A stretch of 64,000 nt of DNA, taken from contig NZ_SSCL01000001.1 in the NCBI RefSeq assembly GCF_005876955.1, positions 124,001 to 188,000 of the forward strand, given 5' to 3'. The notes below the pieces were generated by a model. That model was not told the origin of the DNA. It was given only the letters and a program-made list of their open reading frames with translations, and did no database searches. Shown here in pieces: positions 53,040 through 61,426 of the stretch (the first letter of the stretch is position 1; every line of letters begins with the position of its first letter). The stretch is from Sinomonas gamaensis. GTDB lineage: Bacteria > Actinomycetota > Actinomycetes > Actinomycetales > Micrococcaceae. Made by a program: the position numbers and the translations under genes.

Positions 53040-54134
53040 TCAGACCTGGCTTCCGAGCTTGAAGCCCTTGGAGGCCTCGCCGTGGTAGGAGCCGGATTCG
53101 TCGCCGGGGCGGGTGTAGGAGAAGCCGTCGGCGCCGATGGTCACGGCCATCTCGGACTTGTCCTCGCGCTTGATGACCTCCTGCGGGTTGCCGTCGAGGT
53201 CGAGCACGAGGGAGGCCTCGGTGTACCAGGACGGGACCACGGGGTTGCCCCACCAGTCGCGGCGCTGGTTGTCGTGGACGTCCCAGGTGATCGTGGGGTT
53301 GTCCGGGTCGCCCGTGTAGTAGTCCTGCGTGTAGATCTCCACGCGGTGCCCGTCCGGGTCGAGGATGTAGAGGTAGAACGCGTTCGAGACGCCGTGGCGG
53401 CCGGGCCCGCGCTCGATCCGATCCGACATGCGCAGGGCGCCCATCTTGTCGCAGATCTGGATGATGTTGTGCTTCTCGTGCGTGGAGAAGGCGATGTGGT
53501 GCAGGCGCGGGCCGTCGCCGCCGGTGAGCGCGGTGTCGTGCACGGTGTCCTTGCGGTGGAGCCAGGCGGCGTAGGTGGTGCCCTCGGAGTCCTTGATGTC
53601 CTCGGAGACGCGGAAGCCGAGGCCCTCGAGGTAGGCGCGGCCGCGGGGGACGTCCGGGGTGACCTGGTTGAAGTGGTCCAGGCGCACGAGCTCCCCAGCC
53701 GAGTAGAGGTCGTAGCGCATGTGGAGGCGCTCGACGTGCTCGACCTCGTAGAAGAACTCGTACGGGAACCCGATCGGGTCCTCGACGCGGACGGCGTCCC
53801 CGATGCCGCGGACGAAGCCCTCCTTGCGGCGCTCGGTCCGGCAGCCGAGCTCCTTGAAGTAGGCCTCGGCCTTGTCCACGTCCTCGGGGGTGCGGACCCG
53901 GAAGGCGAAGGCCGCGGCGGCGGCGATCGGGCCCTTGCGCAGCACGAGGTTGTGGTGGATGAACTCCTCGAAGGAGCGCAGGTAGATCGCCTCGTCGTCC
54001 TCGTACGTCACGTGAAGGCCGAGCAGGCCGACGTAGAAGTCGCGTGACTTCTTCAGGTCCGTGACCACGAGGTCGAGGTAGGCGCAGCGGACGATGTCCG
54101 GCGCGGGGACGGAGGGGGTGGGGATGGTGCTCAT
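53040..54134 (-). CDS. hpaD: 3,4-dihydroxyphenylacetate 2,3-dioxygenase (homoprotocatechuate dioxygenase)
   Basis: A 364-residue type I extradiol dioxygenase, matching in length and sequence the actinobacterial Fe/Mn homoprotocatechuate 2,3-dioxygenases. The metal triad is His154 (RLDHFNQ), His213 (LHHIAF) and Glu266 (HRVEIYTQDYYTGDPDNP). It opens the ring of 3,4-dihydroxyphenylacetate to 5-carboxymethyl-2-hydroxymuconate semialdehyde. Start at 54134 gives MSTIPTPSVPAPDIVRCAYLDLVV. Confidence 0.95.
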   Translation of the reverse strand: MSTIPTPSVPAPDIVRCAYLDLVVTDLKKSRDFYVGLLGLHVTYEDDEAIYLRSFEEFIHHNLVLRKGPIAAAAAFAFRVRTPEDVDKAEAYFKELGCRTERRKEGFVRGIGDAVRVEDPIGFPYEFFYEVEHVERLHMRYDLYSAGELVRLDHFNQVTPDVPRGRAYLEGLGFRVSEDIKDSEGTTYAAWLHRKDTVHDTALTGGDGPRLHHIAFSTHEKHNIIQICDKMGALRMSDRIERGPGRHGVSNAFYLYILDPDGHRVEIYTQDYYTGDPDNPTITWDVHDNQRRDWWGNPVVPSWYTEASLVLDLDGNPQEVIKREDKSEMAVTIGADGFSYTRPGDESGSYHGEASKGFKLGSQV

Positions 54135-54159
54135 GGAATCTCTCCTCTTCGAGATAAGG

Positions 54160-55665
54160 TCAGGCGCCGAACTTCGGCGTGTGGACGTCGCCGAGCGTGA
54201 TGTGCACGGCCTGCTGGTCGGTGTAGAAGTCGATCGAGCGGTAGCCGCCCTCGTGGCCGAGGCCCGAGGCCTTGACGCCGCCAAACGGCGTGCGCAGGTC
54301 GCGGACATTGTGCGAGTTGAGCCAGACCATGCCGGCCTGGATCGACTGGGCGAAGTTGTGGGCGCGCTTGAGATCGTTGGTCCACACGTAGGCGGCGAGA
54401 CCGTACTTGGTGTTGTTGGCCAGCGAAAGCGCCTCGTCGTCGTCGTCGAACGGGGTGATCGCGACGACCGGGCCGAAGATCTCCTCCTGGAAGATGCGGG
54501 CGTCCGGCTTGACGTCCGCGAACACCGTCGGCGCGACATACGAGCCGTTCTCCTGGCCCTCGGGCAGGTTCTCGGGGCGGCCACCGCCAGCCAGAAGCCG
54601 GCCCTCGGACTTGCCGATCTCGACGTAGCTCATGACCTTCTCGTAGTGCTCGGGGTGCACGAGCGCGCCGACCTGGGTCTTCGGGTCGTGCGGGTCGCCG
54701 ACCACGATGTTCTTGGCACGTTCGGCGTAGCGCTCGGTGAACTCGTCGTAGATGCTGCGCTCGACGAGGATGCGCGAGCCGGCGGTGCAGCGCTCGCCGT
54801 TGAGCGAGAAGACGCCGAAGAGGGTCGAGTCGATCGCGGCGTCGAGGTCGGCGTCCGCGAAGACCACGGCGGGGGACTTGCCGCCGAGCTCCATCGACAT
54901 GCCCTTGAGGTTCTCCGCGCAGTTCCGGTAGATGAGCTGGCCCGTCGAGGACTCGCCCGTGAAGGAGATGAGCGGCACGCCGGGGTGCTTCACGAGGGAA
55001 TCGCCCGCGGTCTCGCCGAAGCCGTTCACGAGGTTGAAGACGCCCTCGGGAAGGCCGGCTTCCTCGAAGATGTCAGCCCAGAGCGAGGCCGAGAGCGGCG
55101 TGAACTCGGCGGGCTTGAGCACGACGGTGCAGCCCGAGGCGAGCGAGGGGCCCAGCTTCCACGATTCGAGCATGAACGGCGTGTTCCACGGCGTGATGAG
55201 GCCCGCGACGCCGATCGGCTTGCGGTTGACGTAGTTGAGCTGGCTGCCGGGGACCTTGAGGGCGTTGTCCTGCTGGGCGACGATGAGGTCCGCGAAGAAG
55301 CGGAAGTTCTCCGCCGCGCGGAGCGCCTGGCCGCGGGCCTGCGTGATCGGGAGACCGGTGTCGAAGGTCTCGAGCTCGGCGAGCCGGTCCTCCTGGGCCT
55401 CGACCGCGTCGGCGATCGCGAAGAGCACCTTGGCGCGGGCGCGGGCCTTCATACGGGGCCACGGGCCGTTCTCGAAGGCCTCGGTGGCGGCGGCGACGGC
55501 GGCGTCGATATCGGCCTTCTGGCCGGAGGCGGCGGTCGCGTAGGTCGTGTTCGTGACGGGATCGAGGACCTCGAACGTCTCTCCGCCGATCGAGTCGACG
55601 CGCTTGCCGCCGATGTAGTGCTGGAGGTGCGTGGGGAGGTTCTCGGGCACGAAGTGCTTGCTCAT
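54160..55665 (-). CDS. hpaE: 5-carboxymethyl-2-hydroxymuconate semialdehyde dehydrogenase
   Basis: A 501-residue NAD-dependent aldehyde dehydrogenase. It has the family motifs ITPWNTPFM, VVLKPAEFTPLSA, FTGESSTGQLI, the catalytic Glu in MELGGKSP and Cys in NGERCTAGSR, and IFGPVVAI. It oxidises the ring-cleavage aldehyde to 5-carboxymethyl-2-hydroxymuconate. The position directly before hpaD identifies it among aldehyde dehydrogenases. ATG 55663-55665 with GAAGGAGCAACC upstream. Confidence 0.93.
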   Translation of the reverse strand: MSKHFVPENLPTHLQHYIGGKRVDSIGGETFEVLDPVTNTTYATAASGQKADIDAAVAAATEAFENGPWPRMKARARAKVLFAIADAVEAQEDRLAELETFDTGLPITQARGQALRAAENFRFFADLIVAQQDNALKVPGSQLNYVNRKPIGVAGLITPWNTPFMLESWKLGPSLASGCTVVLKPAEFTPLSASLWADIFEEAGLPEGVFNLVNGFGETAGDSLVKHPGVPLISFTGESSTGQLIYRNCAENLKGMSMELGGKSPAVVFADADLDAAIDSTLFGVFSLNGERCTAGSRILVERSIYDEFTERYAERAKNIVVGDPHDPKTQVGALVHPEHYEKVMSYVEIGKSEGRLLAGGGRPENLPEGQENGSYVAPTVFADVKPDARIFQEEIFGPVVAITPFDDDDEALSLANNTKYGLAAYVWTNDLKRAHNFAQSIQAGMVWLNSHNVRDLRTPFGGVKASGLGHEGGYRSIDFYTDQQAVHITLGDVHTPKFGA

Positions 55666-55697
55666 GGTTGCTCCTTCGAAAATGGAGGGCGGGTAGG

Positions 55698-56420
55698 TCA
55701 GAGGTTCGGGAAATTCGGGTGCGCGTCGGTCCGCGCGAGGTAGGCGTCGAGTGTTGCCGAGCGGTGGCGCCGAGCGGCAATCTCGATCTCCGACGTCGGA
55801 GCCCCGCTCTCGATGAGCCGCAGGAGCTCCTCGTGCTCCTCCACGGATTCGCTCGCGCGCTCCGGGACGAAGCTGAACGTCGAGCCGCGGAGCGCCGTGA
55901 GCCGATTCCAGCCGCGGTGGACGAGATCGAGGATGTGCGGGTTCGGGCAGTGCTCGAACAGCACGCTGTGGAAGTCGTGGTTGAGCTGGGTGAATTGGAC
56001 GGGATCGAAGCTGTCGGGGAAATCGGCGACCATGGCTCGCATCCGCGTGTTCACTTCGCGGGCGGCCGCCAGGTCCTGATGGCCGACGGCGGGCGCGGAC
56101 AGGGCGGTCGCGGCACCTTCCACGAGGCTCAGCGTCTGCATCGTGTAGAGGTACTCGACCGGATCGATCCCGGCCACGGTGGCCCCCACGTTCTTCTCGA
56201 AGGTTACGAGCCCTTCAGCCTCAAGGCGTCGCACGGCCTCGCGGACCGGCACGACCGAGACCTCGAGCTCGGTCGCGACCTGTGCGAGCACCAGACGGGC
56301 CCCGGGAGCGAGGGTGCCCGAGACGATCCGCTCGTGGAGCCACTCGTAGGCGAGCTGGGACTTGCTCAGCGCAGGGGAAACGGCGGAGGTGTCCGCTGCG
56401 CTTCGCGCCGGGGCGCTCAT
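55698..56420 (-). CDS. GntR family transcriptional regulator (FCD type), inside the hpa operon
   Basis: A 240-residue FadR-type regulator: wHTH at about 18-85 (SQLAYEWLHERIVSGTLAPGARLVLAQVATELEVSVVPVREAVRRLEAEGLV), FCD domain at about 95-225 with LNHDFHSVLFEHCPN and EEHEELLRLIE. It is embedded between the FAH–RraA gene (4-bp overlap) and hpaE, an arrangement that makes it self-regulating. The tandem TCGTATACGA upstream of the operon is its likely operator. Confidence 0.9.
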   Translation of the reverse strand: MSAPARSAADTSAVSPALSKSQLAYEWLHERIVSGTLAPGARLVLAQVATELEVSVVPVREAVRRLEAEGLVTFEKNVGATVAGIDPVEYLYTMQTLSLVEGAATALSAPAVGHQDLAAAREVNTRMRAMVADFPDSFDPVQFTQLNHDFHSVLFEHCPNPHILDLVHRGWNRLTALRGSTFSFVPERASESVEEHEELLRLIESGAPTSEIEIAARRHRSATLDAYLARTDAHPNFPNL

Positions 56421-57916
56421 GGCCGGACCACCGCGGCGCCGGAAGTCTCGGCTTCGTACTTCGCGCGCCACTCGGCGTTCATCGGGAACAGCCCGTCCAC
56501 GGGATTCCCCTCGGCGACCCGCTGCGCAACCCACGCTTCCTCGCGCTCCTGCTTGACGGCGTCGTCCGCCACCTCCTCGACAAGCTGCGGTGGGATGACC
56601 ACGAGCCCGTCCTCGTCGCCCACGATCACATCGCCTGGCTGGACCGCGGCGCCGCCGCACGCGACCGTCTCGTCGACGGCCCACGGCACGTGCTTGCGGC
56701 CGAGCACGGCCGGGTGGGCGTTCGCGCCCCAGGCCGGGATGTCCATGCCCGAGACGGGGCCGAAGTCGCGGATGCCGCCGTCGGTGATGATCGCCGCCGC
56801 GCCGAGCACCTGCGCCCGCAGCGCGAGAACGTCCCCGAGCGTCCCGGAGCCCTTCTCGCCGCGGGCATCCATGACGAGGATGTCGCCTGGGCGGAGCGAA
56901 TCCACGGCGCGCTTCTGCGCGTTGTACCCGCCGCCATGGGTCTTGAAGAGGTCTTCGCGGGCCGGAATGTACCGGAGCGTGCGCGCCGTTCCGACCACCT
57001 TCGCTCCCGGTTTCGTGGGGATCAGGCCCTCGATGTGGCAGTTCTGCATGCCGCGCTTGCGCAGTTGGACGCTCAGGGTGGCTGTGCCGACGGAGCGGAG
57101 CTTCTCCGTGAGCGCGGGGGTGAGGACGCTGGCGGGCCGCGAATCCGGCTGCGCGGCGGGAGCCAGGCCGGCGGCTTCGGCGGAGCCCCACGCATCGATG
57201 CGGTCGGCGTCGGTGAGCTTCGGCATCGCGCCATACGGCTCGAGCGCCTGTGATTCGACGACCCGGTTCGAGAGGCGACCGGTGCTGAGCAGCGAACCGT
57301 CCGAGGCGGTGCCGTCCACCTCGACCTCGACGACGTCGCCCGGCCGCGCCACCGTGGCCCCCGCCGGAGTTCCGGTGAGGATGATGTCCCCCGGCTCGAG
57401 CGTCATGAGGCGGGAGAGGTCCGCGACGAGCTGGGCGAACGGGAACAGGAGCGTTCCGGTGGAGTCCTCCTGGACCAATTCGCCGTTGATCCACATGCGC
57501 ACCCGCAGGGCGGCGGGGTCGAGCTCCTGGGCCGGGAGGAGCTGCGGGCCGATCGGTGCGATGCCGTCGGCGCCCTTGGAACGGAGGTTGGAGCCCTTGT
57601 CCGGCCAGCGGAGGTCGGCGAGCCCGGCGTCGTTCGCCGCGGTGACCGCGGCGACGTAGCGCCATGCTTCGTCGGGGGAGACGCGGCGGGCGCGGGCCCC
57701 CATCACCAGGGCGACTTCGCCCTCGACCGTGAGCAGTTCGACGCCCTGCGGTCGCTCGAGGTCAGCCCCCGAGAGCGCGAGCGAGGTCGCGGGCTTCAGG
57801 AAGTACGAGGGGACCTCGGGCGTCCTGCCCCGCTGCGCAGCCCTGCTGGGGTAGTTGAGGTGGACGGCGATGACCTTGCCGGCCCCATCCAGCTGTTCCT
57901 GCGTGAGCTGTTCCAC
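56417..57916 (-). CDS. Fumarylacetoacetate hydrolase–RraA fusion protein (HpaG-like decarboxylase/isomerase)
   Basis: About 500 residues. The N-terminal half (about 10-235) is an FAH-family domain, with VALVMGARARRVSPDEAWRYVAAVTAANDAG and ILTGTPAGATVARPGDVVEVEV; the C-terminal half (about 270-490) is RraA-like, with GDILVMDARGEKGSGTLGDVLALRAQVLG, IITDGGIRDF and VIVGDEDGLVVIPP. HpaG proteins usually have two FAH domains, for decarboxylation and isomerisation; here RraA, a fold with known oxaloacetate decarboxylase/aldolase activity, replaces one. I prefer GTG 57916 (AAGGAGAG 7 nt upstream) over ATG 57952, which has no ribosome-binding site and sits against the operator. Confidence 0.88.
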   Translation of the reverse strand: MEQLTQEQLDGAGKVIAVHLNYPSRAAQRGRTPEVPSYFLKPATSLALSGADLERPQGVELLTVEGEVALVMGARARRVSPDEAWRYVAAVTAANDAGLADLRWPDKGSNLRSKGADGIAPIGPQLLPAQELDPAALRVRMWINGELVQEDSTGTLLFPFAQLVADLSRLMTLEPGDIILTGTPAGATVARPGDVVEVEVDGTASDGSLLSTGRLSNRVVESQALEPYGAMPKLTDADRIDAWGSAEAAGLAPAAQPDSRPASVLTPALTEKLRSVGTATLSVQLRKRGMQNCHIEGLIPTKPGAKVVGTARTLRYIPAREDLFKTHGGGYNAQKRAVDSLRPGDILVMDARGEKGSGTLGDVLALRAQVLGAAAIITDGGIRDFGPVSGMDIPAWGANAHPAVLGRKHVPWAVDETVACGGAAVQPGDVIVGDEDGLVVIPPQLVEEVADDAVKQEREEAWVAQRVAEGNPVDGLFPMNAEWRAKYEAETSGAAVVRP

Positions 57917-57957
57917 GAGAGCGCTCTCCTTCGGAGTCCGACTGCCTGTCATTCAGG

Positions 57958-57981
57958 ATCGTATACGAAAATCGTATACGA
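57958..57981. promoter_or_regulatory. Tandem palindromic operator TCGTATACGA x2
   Basis: Two perfect 10-bp palindromes at 57959-57968 and 57972-57981, with a 13-bp period, lie 43-65 bp upstream of the preferred start of the first operon gene. This GTATAC-centred form is typical of FCD-type GntR regulators. Only one such regulator belongs to the operon (55698-56420). Confidence 0.82.
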
Positions 57982-58017
57982 AGCCGGGGAAGTGCTCAAG
58001 GGGCAAATTGGAACGGC

Positions 58018-58839
58018 TTACGACAGGAACTCGATCGCAGCCTGCTTGAACGCCCGCGCGGTGACCGCATTCACGTGATTCCGGCCGGGAATCAGCATGA
58101 GCTGGGCTGAGGGGACGAGCGAGTGCAGGGCCTCCAGCCCCGCCGCCCGCTCGTCCTTCTCGCCCGCCACGATGAGGATCGGCTGCTGCGGCACAGCCTC
58201 TGCGGCGTCGAACGGCTCCTCCTTGATGGCCTCCACGAGCGAGAGGAGCGCGTACATGTCGGAGTTGGGGGAGGCAAGCGCCATCGCCACAAGGTTCGCG
58301 GTGGATTCGTCGTCGATCGGGGTACCGTCGGCGAGGAAGCGCTGCGCCGCGGCCAGATCGAACTCGGCGAGCGGATCCCGGCTGCTCGGCCCGCCGAGCA
58401 CGAGGCGCCGCACGAGCGCCGGCTGGGTTGCGCCGAATTCCCACGCGAGCCGCGAGCCCAGGGAGTAGCCGATGACGTCGAGCCCGCTCTCGGGGCGCGC
58501 GGGATCGAGGGGGCGGGCCCCCTCGTCGAAGGCGATCTGGAGCAGGTCCGCCCGGATGCGGCTCGGCGAGTACGAGTCAACGTCCTCCGGAGCCGCGCTC
58601 AGGCCATGCCCCGGGAGATCGACGGCGATCACCCTCCTGCCCGCGTCGAGCAGCGCCGGGATCCACCCGCTCTGCTCCCAGTTCAGCGCCACGGAGGATG
58701 CGAAGCCGTGGATGAGGAGCACGGGCGGCAGAGGCGCCGGCGACTCAGGCTCGTGCGTCTGGACGTTGAGCCCGGGGTCCGTGCCCTCGACCGTGTGGTG
58801 AACCGGGCTGCCTGCGTGCCGTCCCATTGCCGTCTCCAT
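58018..58839 (-). CDS. Alpha/beta fold hydrolase, possible detached C-terminal half of an AcoC-type E2
   Basis: A 273-residue hydrolase with VLLIHGFASSVALNWEQSGW, VDLPGHGLSAAPE, nucleophile Ser in VIGYSLGSRLAWEFG, acid in IVAGEKDERAAG and His in IPGRNHVNAVT. It follows the lipoyl protein by 27 bp in the same direction. In acetoin dehydrogenase AcoC proteins of pseudomonads a lipoyl domain is fused to exactly this type of hydrolase domain, which suggests that the two genes together replace one E2. An unrelated esterase is the alternative. Confidence 0.85.
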   Translation of the reverse strand: METAMGRHAGSPVHHTVEGTDPGLNVQTHEPESPAPLPPVLLIHGFASSVALNWEQSGWIPALLDAGRRVIAVDLPGHGLSAAPEDVDSYSPSRIRADLLQIAFDEGARPLDPARPESGLDVIGYSLGSRLAWEFGATQPALVRRLVLGGPSSRDPLAEFDLAAAQRFLADGTPIDDESTANLVAMALASPNSDMYALLSLVEAIKEEPFDAAEAVPQQPILIVAGEKDERAAGLEALHSLVPSAQLMLIPGRNHVNAVTARAFKQAAIEFLS

Positions 58840-58866
58840 CAGTCCCTGTTCTCTCCCGTGTTTCGG

Positions 58867-59196
58867 TCAGTCGTCGTCGAGGTTGGCGCTGAGGCGGACG
58901 CGCCGTTTGGGCGCTTCCTCGCTCGGCACCGTGCCGACGATGCCCGCCGTGTCGTCCGGGACCTCGAACACGATGAGCGGCTCGCCCACCTTGATCACGT
59001 CGCCGGGCGCGCCGTGAAGCTTGAGCACCTTGCCCGACTGCGGCGAGGGAAGCTCGAGTGCGGATTTCGTGGTCTCGACCTCGACGAGCGGCTGATTCCG
59101 CTCGACCTGATCGCCCTCGCCGACGAGCCATTCGAGGACGGTGGCCTCGATGAGTCCTTCGCCGAGGTCGGGGAGGGGGAAGGGAATCTCAGCCAC
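58867..59196 (-). CDS. Stand-alone lipoyl-domain protein (E2-like, no acyltransferase core)
   Basis: A 109-residue protein: residues 1-76 are a lipoyl domain (EIPFPLPDLGEGLIEATVLEWLVGEGDQVERNQPLVEVETTKSALELPSP) with the lipoylated Lys in ETTKSALE. The last part is a short linker (RVRLSANLDDD). It lacks a peripheral-subunit-binding domain and the 2-oxoacid dehydrogenase acyltransferase core, so it cannot by itself be a complete E2. GTG start 59196 overlaps the E1 beta stop by 8 bp. Confidence 0.88.
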   Translation of the reverse strand: MAEIPFPLPDLGEGLIEATVLEWLVGEGDQVERNQPLVEVETTKSALELPSPQSGKVLKLHGAPGDVIKVGEPLIVFEVPDDTAGIVGTVPSEEAPKRRVRLSANLDDD

Positions 59197-60223
59197 GCTT
59201 GTACTCCAATACTCGTTGGATGCCGAACAGGATCCGGTCGATGTTCGGGATGTACTCGTCCTCCAGGTCGCCTGAGGGATACGGTACGTCGAAGCCCGTG
59301 ACGCGCTCAACGGGTGCCTTGAGCGTTCCGAAGCAGCGCTCGATGATGATCTGGGCCACCTCCGCGCCGAGACCGGAGGTCCGCGGCGCCTCATGGACGA
59401 CGACGGCGCGCCGCGTCTTGCCCACGGAGGTCGCCAGGGCCTCGGCGTCGATGGGCTTCAGCCAGCGCAGGTCCAGGACCTCGATGTCGATCCCGTCCTC
59501 CGCGGCGAGCTCGGCGACCTGGATGCAGCGGGAGACCATGGCGCCCCACGCGACGAGGGTGAGGTGCTTCCCCGGGCGGGCAATCCGGGCGCCGCTGACA
59601 TCGGCGGGGGACTCGGTGCTGGTGACGAGGCCCTTCTGCCAGTACCGCGACTTGGGCTCCATGAAGATGACGGGGTCGGGCATCCTTGCCGCGGCCTTGA
59701 GAAGGGAGTAGCCCTGCTGCGGGTCGGAGGGGGAGACGACCTTGAGGCCCGGGACGTGGGCGAAGAGCGCCTCGAGGCTCTCGCCGTGGTGCTCGGGCGC
59801 CCGGATCCCGCCGAAGCTCGGCACGCGCAGCGTGACCGGCATGGGCAGGGTGCCGCGGCTGCGGTAGTTCATGCGGCCGAGCTGGCAGACGATCTGGTTC
59901 ACGGCAGGGTAGGCGAAGCCGTCGAACTGGACCTCGGGGATGGGGTGGAAGCCGGCCATCGCCAGGCCGATCGACATGCCCAGGATCCCGGACTCGGCGA
60001 GCGGGGTGTCGAAGACGCGCTCCGCCCCGTGCTTTGCAGCCAGCCCGGAGGTGACGCGGAAGACGCCGCCGAGCGTGCCGACGTCCTCGCCGAGGACGAG
60101 GGCCTTGGGGTCCTCGGCGAGGATCTCGTCGAGCGCGAGGTTGAGCGCGCCCTGAAGGGACAGCTCTTGCGCTTTCGGCTGCGTGTCCATGACCGGTTCG
60201 GGGGCTGTCATCGTCTCAGGCAT
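59189..60223 (-). CDS. 2-oxoacid/acetoin dehydrogenase E1 component, beta subunit
   Basis: A 344-residue transketolase-like E1 beta: LSLQGALNLALDEILAEDPKALVLGEDVGTLGGVFRVTSGL, FDTPLAESGILGMSIGLAMAGFHPIPEVQFDGFAYPAVNQI and GIRAPEHHGESLEALFAHVPGLKVVSPSDP. It completes the thiamine diphosphate site of the E1 heterotetramer. The sequence is of the branched-chain/pyruvate dehydrogenase type. It overlaps E1 alpha by 8 bp. Confidence 0.92.
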   Translation of the reverse strand: MPETMTAPEPVMDTQPKAQELSLQGALNLALDEILAEDPKALVLGEDVGTLGGVFRVTSGLAAKHGAERVFDTPLAESGILGMSIGLAMAGFHPIPEVQFDGFAYPAVNQIVCQLGRMNYRSRGTLPMPVTLRVPSFGGIRAPEHHGESLEALFAHVPGLKVVSPSDPQQGYSLLKAAARMPDPVIFMEPKSRYWQKGLVTSTESPADVSGARIARPGKHLTLVAWGAMVSRCIQVAELAAEDGIDIEVLDLRWLKPIDAEALATSVGKTRRAVVVHEAPRTSGLGAEVAQIIIERCFGTLKAPVERVTGFDVPYPSGDLEDEYIPNIDRILFGIQRVLEYKRG

Positions 60224-61325
60224 GATCGGTCTCTTCCTGCCAGTTGGCCTTCTGTCGCAGCAGCTCGTCGGTGGGCTCCTGGAAGACCAGGTCGAACATC
60301 TCGGCGCCGGGGCGGGACCCGAGGGCCATGATGCCCTCACGCACTGCCTCGGCCTCGGCCTTGCCGGACGCATCGGCCGCGTCCAAGGCCGCGGCATCCG
60401 CGGCAGCCTCGGCCAGGATCCGTTCCCGGAGCCGCACAAGGGGGTCGGTTCCGCCGTCGGCGCGCTCCTCGTCGAGGGTGCGGTAGCGGCCGGGGTCGTC
60501 GGAAGTCGCGTGGGGACCGCGGCGATAGGTCATGGCCTCGACGATGGCGGGGCCGTGGCCGGCGCGGGCGTGGGCGACGGCACGGCGGGTGGCCTCGAGG
60601 ACGGCTGCGGCCTCGTTGCCGTCCACCTGGATGGCCGGGATGCCGTAACCGGCGCCGCGCGCGGCCACGCTGCCGCCCGCCACCTGCTTCTCCGTCGGAA
60701 CCGAAATGGCCCAACCGTTGTTCTGCACGAAGAACACCACGGGGGCCTTGAAGATCGCGGCGAAGTTCATGGCCTCGTGGACGTCGCCCTGGCTTGAGGC
60801 CCCGTCGCCGAGGTAGGTGATCGCGACGTTGTAGCCGGCTTCGGGGACCTCGCCGTGCGCGTCGAGGGTCTGGCCGTGAGCCCAGCCGACCGCGTGGAGC
60901 ACAGAGCCGGCCACGACTGCCTGGATCGGCGCGACGTGAGTCTCGGCCGGGTTCCACAGGCCGCCATGCCAGATGGCCTTGTGCGTGGACATGTACTCGA
61001 CCATGTCCACTCCGCAGGCCCGCGCGACGCCGAGCTCGCGGTAGGTGGGGAAGACGAAGTCGCGGCACACGTCGACGGCGAGGGCGGAGCCGACCTGCGC
61101 CGCCTCCTGGCCCAACTCGGGCGCGTACGCGGGGACGAGGCCCTGGCGCTGCCACGAGATCGCCGCGAGGTCCAGCTGGCGGACGGCCGTCATGAGGCGG
61201 TAGAGCTCCACGAGGTCGGAGGGTGCCACCGGGTCGACCATGGGAAGCTCGGGGAGCTGCTCCCGCGCCGCACCTGCCAGCCCCGCCCGGCCTGCCGCCG
61301 TCGTGCTCTGTGGTGAAGTCTGCAT
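60216..61325 (-). CDS. 2-oxoacid/acetoin dehydrogenase E1 component, alpha subunit
   Basis: A 369-residue thiamine diphosphate-dependent E1 alpha. The ThDP motif is ITYLGDGASSQGDVHEAMNFAAIFKAPVVFFVQNN (GDG...NN), and the phosphorylation-loop region contains YRRGPHATSDDPGRYR. ATG 61323-61325 is preferred; the longer frame runs into an AT-rich promoter region with AAAACGTAAG and AAAATGTAAG (61330 and 61382). It opens the operon E1 alpha–E1 beta–lipoyl protein–hydrolase. The substrate, branched-chain oxoacid, pyruvate or acetoin, is not certain. Confidence 0.92.
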   Translation of the reverse strand: MQTSPQSTTAAGRAGLAGAAREQLPELPMVDPVAPSDLVELYRLMTAVRQLDLAAISWQRQGLVPAYAPELGQEAAQVGSALAVDVCRDFVFPTYRELGVARACGVDMVEYMSTHKAIWHGGLWNPAETHVAPIQAVVAGSVLHAVGWAHGQTLDAHGEVPEAGYNVAITYLGDGASSQGDVHEAMNFAAIFKAPVVFFVQNNGWAISVPTEKQVAGGSVAARGAGYGIPAIQVDGNEAAAVLEATRRAVAHARAGHGPAIVEAMTYRRGPHATSDDPGRYRTLDEERADGGTDPLVRLRERILAEAAADAAALDAADASGKAEAEAVREGIMALGSRPGAEMFDLVFQEPTDELLRQKANWQEETDHA

Positions 61326-61426
61326 AGCAAAAACGTAAGGTCGACGCGCAGGCTGTGCAACAGGGGACAGCTTGACTGTACAAAATGTAAGATTCGAATG
61401 CCGTGTGCGCTCCGTCACTCGTCACT

